NCBI GenBank assembly: GCA_945947845.1
Contig: CAMEZN010000026.1
Coordinates: 1 to 10,362, forward strand
Length of the DNA: 10,362 bases
Source of the DNA: an uncultured Mucispirillum sp.
GTDB taxonomy: Bacteria; Chrysiogenota; Deferribacteres; Deferribacterales; Mucispirillaceae
Direction: 5' to 3'
The notes under the pieces were generated by a model. It made no database searches. It saw nothing but the letters and a program-made list of their open reading frames with translations, and was not told the DNA's origin. Within the stretch, counting starts at the first letter, position 1. The number at the start of each line of letters is the position of its first letter. Made by a program: the position numbers and the translations under genes. Positions 7,051 through 10,362 of this stretch are shown piece after piece.

Positions 7051-7057
7051 ACAAAAT
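7041..7057. repeat. 7-3-7 palindrome over the symporter -35 box
   Basis: ATTTTGT (7041-7047) and ACAAAAT (7051-7057) are exact reverse complements around CAA. The element covers the whole -35 hexamer of the symporter promoter. No T-run follows on the minus strand, so it is more likely an operator than a terminator for the upstream flippase gene. Confidence 0.45.
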
Positions 7058-7086
7058 CGGCAAAAAATAAAATATAAATTAATTTT

Positions 7087-8439
7087 TTAAGGATTATTTT
7101 TATCTTTTTTTAACAAATTAAGCATGTGTATCAAAGGATAAAACATACTGGATAATTTTATAAAGAATAAATGCCTTGTATCTTTAAAAATTAAGTCTAT
7201 AAGAAAAAAGGAAAAAAATGCTGAAATTACTAATGATAAGCTGAACCCTTTTAAATAATATAAACTTCCTAATATATAATTTAATGCTGTAATCAAAATT
7301 AATGACAATGCACTTCTTAGTAATAAATGTTTTAGTTTATTTTCAAGTATAAAGCATTTACTAGATATAATATAAAAGGATATAAACGGCACAGCCCATA
7401 TTGTTATAGATAATACAATACTTGATTCAATATATTTTTCTCCATAAAGAAGTTTTATAATAAAGGGTGAAAGTAATGCTGCTAATAATGCCATTAAAAT
7501 AAAAGGAATTGTTGTAACATAAAAAAGAGTTTTTACTCGTTTATTATATTCAGCTTCACTTATTTGCTTTGCTTTTACTACTGCTGGGAAAAATGCTGTC
7601 ATTAATACTGCTGGCACCATATACCATATCTCTGTAAGCCTTATTGCAGCACTATATAAACCTGATGAATAATCAGAATAAAGACTGCTGATGATAATAA
7701 CTGTAATTTTTTGATAAAAAGTATAAAAAAGCACTGCTGAAAATAAAGGCACTGCATTTTTTAACATATATTTTATATAAGATATATCTATGTGCCAGCC
7801 TGAAATTGTATAATTTTTATACTTATACATTATAATGACTGTAAGATAAAGCACAGCATAATCAATAAAAACAGCAAAGGCAAAATATGTTACTGGTGCA
7901 TGAAATATTATAAGAAAAACCTTTAATACTGATGATAATGTATAGCTTATCATTCTAGCAAGTGATGTATACTTTGCCTGTGCATTTATTAAAAAAATAC
8001 AAGAAAATACTGAAAACGGCTGAAATAAAACTGCACTTACAATTATTAATAAAGAATAGAGTTTTTCACCATTATAATTGATTATACTGTATATAATTAC
8101 AGCAATATAAACAGCAAAAGCCGCAGCAAACTTTATAAAAAGTGCTGAACCTTGGATAATGCCTTGTTTTTCTGTATTCTGCATCATATCTTTCATAATA
8201 ATATCATCAATCCCAAGTGATACAATAATAACAGAAACAGCATATACAGCAGTAGCAAATGCAATAATACCATACATTTCAGGGCCTAAATATCTGGCAA
8301 CAGCAATACCTACTATAAGTGATGCAGTAAGAGAAAATATATAATCCCCCATCTGCCACGAAAAATTAGACAAATATTTTCTTAATCCATCACTTGATAA
8401 CCCAGATTGTAATGATATAAAATTAAGTATCTTTTTAAT
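7087..8439 (-). CDS. Polysaccharide flippase (Wzx/RfbX-like, MOP superfamily), probable ATT start
   Basis: This polytopic membrane protein has about a dozen hydrophobic segments and the flippase N-terminal signature NFSWQMGDY...VARYLGPEMYGI. It resembles Wzx-type exporters that flip lipid-linked oligosaccharide units across the inner membrane. A TTG at 8373 would give 428 residues, but it has no ribosome site and would start inside the conserved region. In-frame codons continue upstream to a TAA, encoding MKKILNFISLQSG then LSSDGLRKY, which looks like a normal flippase N-terminus. This stretch has no ATG, GTG or TTG start codon in frame. AGGTG (8448-8444) lies 4 nt before an ATT (8439-8437), exactly the spacing seen in the divergent aminotransferase gene, so I place the start at ATT 8439 (450 residues). 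The divergent sugar aminotransferase gene supports a role in surface glycan assembly. Specificity is unknown. Confidence 0.85.
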   Translation of the reverse strand: MKKILNFISLQSGLSSDGLRKYLSNFSWQMGDYIFSLTASLIVGIAVARYLGPEMYGIIAFATAVYAVSVIIVSLGIDDIIMKDMMQNTEKQGIIQGSALFIKFAAAFAVYIAVIIYSIINYNGEKLYSLLIIVSAVLFQPFSVFSCIFLINAQAKYTSLARMISYTLSSVLKVFLIIFHAPVTYFAFAVFIDYAVLYLTVIIMYKYKNYTISGWHIDISYIKYMLKNAVPLFSAVLFYTFYQKITVIIISSLYSDYSSGLYSAAIRLTEIWYMVPAVLMTAFFPAVVKAKQISEAEYNKRVKTLFYVTTIPFILMALLAALLSPFIIKLLYGEKYIESSIVLSITIWAVPFISFYIISSKCFILENKLKHLLLRSALSLILITALNYILGSLYYLKGFSLSLVISAFFSFFLIDLIFKDTRHLFFIKLSSMFYPLIHMLNLLKKDKNNP

Positions 8440-8488
8440 ATTACACCTAAAAAATTAATATTTTTTACTAATTTAACATTTTATTCTA

Positions 8489-8517
8489 TTGAAAAGCAAG
8501 CTAATATATGATAATCT
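8489..8517 (+). promoter_or_regulatory. Probable promoter of the aminotransferase gene
   Basis: TTGAAA (8489-8494) is followed after 17 bp by TAATCT (8512-8517), or after 15 bp by GATAAT (8510-8515). Either would give a short leader before the GAGGTG ribosome site at 8537-8542. It lies in the roughly 107-bp divergent region shared with the flippase, whose own promoter I cannot fix. Confidence 0.4.
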
Positions 8518-8546
8518 AAAATATTGATGAAAAAAAGAGGTGAATT

Positions 8547-9680
8547 ATGAGCAGGCAGATTCCGTTTGCAGATTTAAAATCACAATATAATGCTTATAAA
8601 ACAGAATTAGATAAAGCAGTTCTTGATGTTATGAGTTCATCTATGTATATAATGGGCCCAGAAGTTGAAAAATTAGAAAAGAATTTAGCAGCTTATGTGG
8701 GAGCTCGTCATGCACTAAGTGTTTCTTCTGGCACAGATGCTCTTTTACTTGCACTTATGGCTTATGGAATAAAAGCAGGTGATGAAGTCATTACTACACC
8801 ATTTACTTTTATTGCAACGGCAGAAGTTATTGCATTAGTTGGTGCAAAACCAGTATTTGCTGATATTGATGAAACTACATATAATCTTGATGTAGAAAAA
8901 GTTAAACCGCTTATCAATGAAAAAACAAAAGCAATTATTCCAGTTTCATTATACGGTCTTCCTGCTGATATGGATAAATTTGCAGAACTTGTCAAAGGAA
9001 CTAATATTAAATTAATAGAAGATGCCTGCCAAAGTTTTGGTGCAACAGATAAAGGTAAATACAGCTGTAACTATAACAGTTTAGGCTGCACAAGTTTTTT
9101 CCCTTCTAAACCACTTGGCTGCTATGGGGACGGTGGAGCAGTATTTACTAACGATGATAAAGAAGCTGAAATGCTTGCAAACCTTAGAAATCACGGGCAG
9201 ATAGCTAGATACAAACATAAGTATATCGGTATTAACGGCAGGCTTGATGCTATGCAGGCAGCTGTTCTTAATGTAAAACTTGCACACTTTAAAGAAGAGA
9301 TTGCAGAAAGAATAAAAATTGGTAATGATTACACTGCAAAAATCAAGGCTGCTTATAAAGGCGATGCTTCTGATATTATTACACCATATATACCAGAAGG
9401 TAAAGTCAGTGTATATGCACAGTATTCTGTTCGTGTAAAAAACAGAGAAGAAGTAGCTAAAAAACTTAATGAACAAGGTATTCCTACTGCTATCCACTAC
9501 CCTATACCTTTACATATGCAGGAATGCTATGCAGGCTGTGGCTTTAAAGAAGGGGATTTACCAATAAGCGAAAAAGTTTCAAAAGAAATTATGAGCCTTC
9601 CTATGAGTGCATTTTTAAAAGCTGATGACCAAGACTATATTGTTGAAGCATTATGTAAAGCTGTTCAGGAAACTAAATAA
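8547..9680 (+). CDS. WbpE/WlbC-like UDP-sugar aminotransferase (DegT/DnrJ/EryC1/StrS family)
   Basis: This 377-residue cytoplasmic PLP enzyme has the family's usual length. It closely resembles WbpE, which transaminates the 3-keto form of UDP-N-acetylglucosaminuronic acid on the way to 2,3-diacetamido sugars for O-antigen or other glycans. Visible features are SSGTDALLLAL (60-70, phosphate binding), EDACQSFGA (158-166) with D159 and Q162 contacting the cofactor, and TSFFPSKPLGCYGDGGA (182-198) with K188 as the Schiff-base lysine. VSVYAQYSVR and PTAIHYPIPL in the C-terminal half are both WbpE-like. AGGTG lies 4 nt before the ATG. The gene stands alone on its strand, is closed by a strong terminator, and is divergent from the flippase gene, consistent with surface polysaccharide synthesis. 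The subfamily is inferred from remembered WbpE sequence; another nucleotide-sugar substrate is possible. Confidence 0.92.
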   Translation: MSRQIPFADLKSQYNAYKTELDKAVLDVMSSSMYIMGPEVEKLEKNLAAYVGARHALSVSSGTDALLLALMAYGIKAGDEVITTPFTFIATAEVIALVGAKPVFADIDETTYNLDVEKVKPLINEKTKAIIPVSLYGLPADMDKFAELVKGTNIKLIEDACQSFGATDKGKYSCNYNSLGCTSFFPSKPLGCYGDGGAVFTNDDKEAEMLANLRNHGQIARYKHKYIGINGRLDAMQAAVLNVKLAHFKEEIAERIKIGNDYTAKIKAAYKGDASDIITPYIPEGKVSVYAQYSVRVKNREEVAKKLNEQGIPTAIHYPIPLHMQECYAGCGFKEGDLPISEKVSKEIMSLPMSAFLKADDQDYIVEALCKAVQETK

Positions 9681-9704
9681 TTACATTAATAAAATTTTAT
9701 ATAT

Positions 9705-9735
9705 GGGCAGGTAAAATTATACCTGCTCTTTTTTT
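9705..9735 (+). terminator. Intrinsic terminator after the aminotransferase gene
   Basis: GGGCAGGTA (9705-9713) pairs with TACCTGCTC (9720-9728) over nine positions (one G-U) around a 6-nt loop, then runs into seven T (9729-9735). It lies about 25 nt past the stop codon. Confidence 0.9.
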
Positions 9736-9844
9736 ATGTCTGAATAGTCTATATAACATAAAATTTTATTTTTTATGCTTTTAAATAAGCATTTATCATT
9801 AAATTATAGTTTCTCAACTAATATTTTATGATATAATCAACATT

Positions 9845-9867
9845 TTTTAGATAATATTTATCTAAAA
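9845..9867. repeat. Perfect 10-3-10 inverted repeat
   Basis: TTTTAGATAA (9845-9854) and TTATCTAAAA (9858-9867) are exact reverse complements around TAT. Three further flanking bases (ACA/TGT) would pair if two T on the left side bulge out. There is no gene nearby on the left to terminate, since the aminotransferase terminator is over 100 bp upstream. A protein-binding site or small hairpin is possible. Confidence 0.5.
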
Positions 9868-9932
9868 TGTCTAGCTTTAATAAAATTTTAACTAATTTAT
9901 ACATATAAATATATAAATACACTTTACATTTC

Positions 9933-9948
9933 ATACTGGATACAGTAT
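9933..9948. repeat. Perfect 6-4-6 palindrome
   Basis: ATACTG (9933-9938) and CAGTAT (9943-9948) are exact reverse complements around GATA. It lies 145 bp before the lipoprotein start and is comparatively GC-bearing for this region, so it could be an operator. The half-site spacing does not match a LexA box. Confidence 0.4.
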
Positions 9949-9958
9949 AATTTAACAA

Positions 9959-10053
9959 CAGCATATTACAAAAGGTTTATTTTATTTGTTTTATTAAAAA
10001 AAATTTAAATAATAAAAATTATAATATTTTGTAACCTTTTTTAAATACTGCTG
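9959..10053. repeat. Long imperfect inverted repeat with about 55-nt AT-rich loop
   Basis: The left arm 9959-9977 (begins CAGCATATTAC, ends AAAAGGTT) pairs with 10033-10053 (begins AACCTTTT, ends CTGCTG). That gives about 18 base pairs interrupted by one mismatch and two single-base bulges. The loop (9978-10032) is almost pure A/T and contains TATAAT at 10020-10025. The structure sits 40 bp upstream of the lipoprotein start. Confidence 0.4.
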
Positions 10054-10092
10054 CACTATAAGATAAAAAGTTAAATTATTGAAGGGGGCTTT

Positions 10093-10194
10093 ATGAGATT
10101 AACTTATCTTATCATTTTTTCTTTATTTGCAGTTATGTTGACAGGCTGTGCTGACTGCGAAAGTGATTATGACTTGGTTGGAGTGCCAATATAA
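10093..10194 (+). CDS. Short lipoprotein leader ORF (33 residues), apparently truncated by frameshift
   Basis: An excellent ribosome site (AAGGGGG, 4 nt before the ATG) opens a frame encoding MRLTYLIIFSLFAVML followed by TGC. This is a classical signal-peptidase-II leader with lipobox LTGC, so Cys19 would be lipidated and the product anchored at the cell envelope. The frame stops at 10192-10194, leaving a mature peptide of only 15 residues (C-A-D-C-E-S-D-Y-D and six more). That is very short for a lipoprotein. The sequence continues open in the next frame to the window edge, so the ORF is more likely the first part of a longer lipoprotein broken by an indel near 10174. A genuine micro-lipoprotein (lysis- or entericidin-like) is the alternative. 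No function can be named. Confidence 0.6.
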   Translation: MRLTYLIIFSLFAVMLTGCADCESDYDLVGVPI

Positions 10195-10362
10195 TCCAAG
10201 CACTGAATTTTATAATACTAATCAAGGCTTTGTAGTGCAGTGCAATAATGGGCAGTATATGTTTGATTTACAGCAGACTATTCGTGCACACTATCCTATG
10301 GAATCATATAAAGATAAAGATGATAAATTTGAAAAATGCAATAACTTCTGGGTATTTGATTT
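10169..10362 (+). pseudogene. Out-of-frame continuation of the lipoprotein, open to the window edge
   Basis: In the +1 frame relative to the leader, 10169-10362 is free of stops and encodes a polar, plausible secreted sequence: WLECQYNPSTEFYN, then a segment with QCNNGQYMFDL, a charged stretch DKDDKFEK and CNNFWVFD at the edge. Three cysteines fit an envelope protein. It has an ATG at 10169 but no convincing ribosome site and no signal peptide of its own. Removing one base in the CTTGG at 10173-10177 would join it to the leader as ...SDYD-WLECQY. It could be a decayed gene, a sequence error or an overlapping downstream gene. The family is not recognised and the 3' end lies beyond the window. 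Confidence 0.5.

Larger units (their letters stand above)
9736..10092. other. Gene-free, very AT-rich intergenic region with inverted repeats
   Basis: I find no plausible coding frame here on either strand; stop codons are dense. It holds a perfect 10-3-10 hairpin (9845-9867), a 6-4-6 palindrome (9933-9948), a long imperfect inverted repeat (9959-10053) and copies of the palindromic word ATAAAATTTTA. A TATAAT at 10020-10025 has no matching -35 element. The region presumably carries the promoter and leader of the lipoprotein gene at 10093. Confidence 0.6.

Noticed and set aside
8373..8375. TTG as the flippase start
   Set aside because: It has no ribosome site, and the conserved flippase N-terminus continues upstream in the same frame. 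It remains the fallback if ATT initiation is disproved.
9081..9497. Open frame on the minus strand (138 codons)
   Set aside because: It is antisense to the WbpE-like gene, whose reading frame is strongly supported by catalytic motifs. The antisense product is a Phe/Ser/Cys-rich artefact.
9828..9840. ATGAT...ATCAA resembling an FNR box
   Set aside because: The two half-sites are separated by three bases rather than four, and the site is over 250 bp from the next start codon.
9933..9948. ACTG...CAGT palindrome considered as a LexA (SOS) box
   Set aside because: The half-sites have a 4-bp spacer, not the longer spacing of known LexA boxes, and no SOS-type gene follows.
10020..10025. TATAAT as the -10 of the lipoprotein promoter
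   Set aside because: No acceptable -35 element lies 15-19 bp upstream (the stretch is mainly A), so I did not annotate a promoter.

Overview
The window is a strongly AT-rich bacterial chromosome segment with tightly packed genes, good Shine-Dalgarno sites and several clear intrinsic terminators. The gene set points to an anaerobic or microaerobic Gram-negative bacterium. It includes a class I hybrid-cluster protein, a hemerythrin, a C_GCAxxG_C_C redox-type protein, a LarB nickel-pincer cofactor protein, a sodium:alanine symporter, a WbpE-type sugar aminotransferase and a signal-peptidase-II lipoprotein leader. The histidine kinase type with the AHxWRQPL H-box, the hcp gene and the low GC would fit a Mucispirillum-like member of the Deferribacterota. 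That assignment is inference from gene content and was not checked against a database.

Layout, left to right. (1) 1-144, minus: the N-terminal part of larB, cut by the window edge, with a perfect 10-2-10 palindrome over its start. (2) 293-1525, plus: a response-regulator/histidine-kinase hybrid whose ATP-binding domain lacks two normally essential residues, closed by an intrinsic terminator. (3) 4553 down to 1590, minus: a three-gene unit, hcp (fused to a DUF1858 domain), an unrecognised 205-residue protein, and a hemerythrin. A near-consensus FNR/DNR-type box sits in front of it at class II spacing. This looks like a nitrosative-stress module handling NO or hydroxylamine. (4) 5435 down to 4685, minus: a C_GCAxxG_C_C protein and a small acidic unknown protein, with their own promoter and terminator. 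(5) 6994-5555, minus: an AGCS amino acid:Na+ symporter with a strong sigma-70-like promoter and its own terminator. (6) 8439-7087, minus: a polysaccharide flippase that appears to start at a rare ATT codon. It is divergent from (7) 8547-9680, plus: a WbpE/WlbC-like PLP aminotransferase. Together these two suggest a surface-glycan function. (8) 9681-10092: about 410 bp without a gene, holding a terminator and several inverted repeats. (9) 10093-10362, plus: a short lipoprotein leader that appears to be frameshifted away from its downstream body.

The most interesting points are the hcp/unknown/hemerythrin operon with its candidate FNR-family site and the Hcp-DUF1858 fusion, the predicted pseudokinase hybrid, the ATT-start flippase, and the broken lipoprotein. 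I saw no CRISPR array, transposase, tRNA or rRNA. I also saw no convincing wholly new defence-type system.
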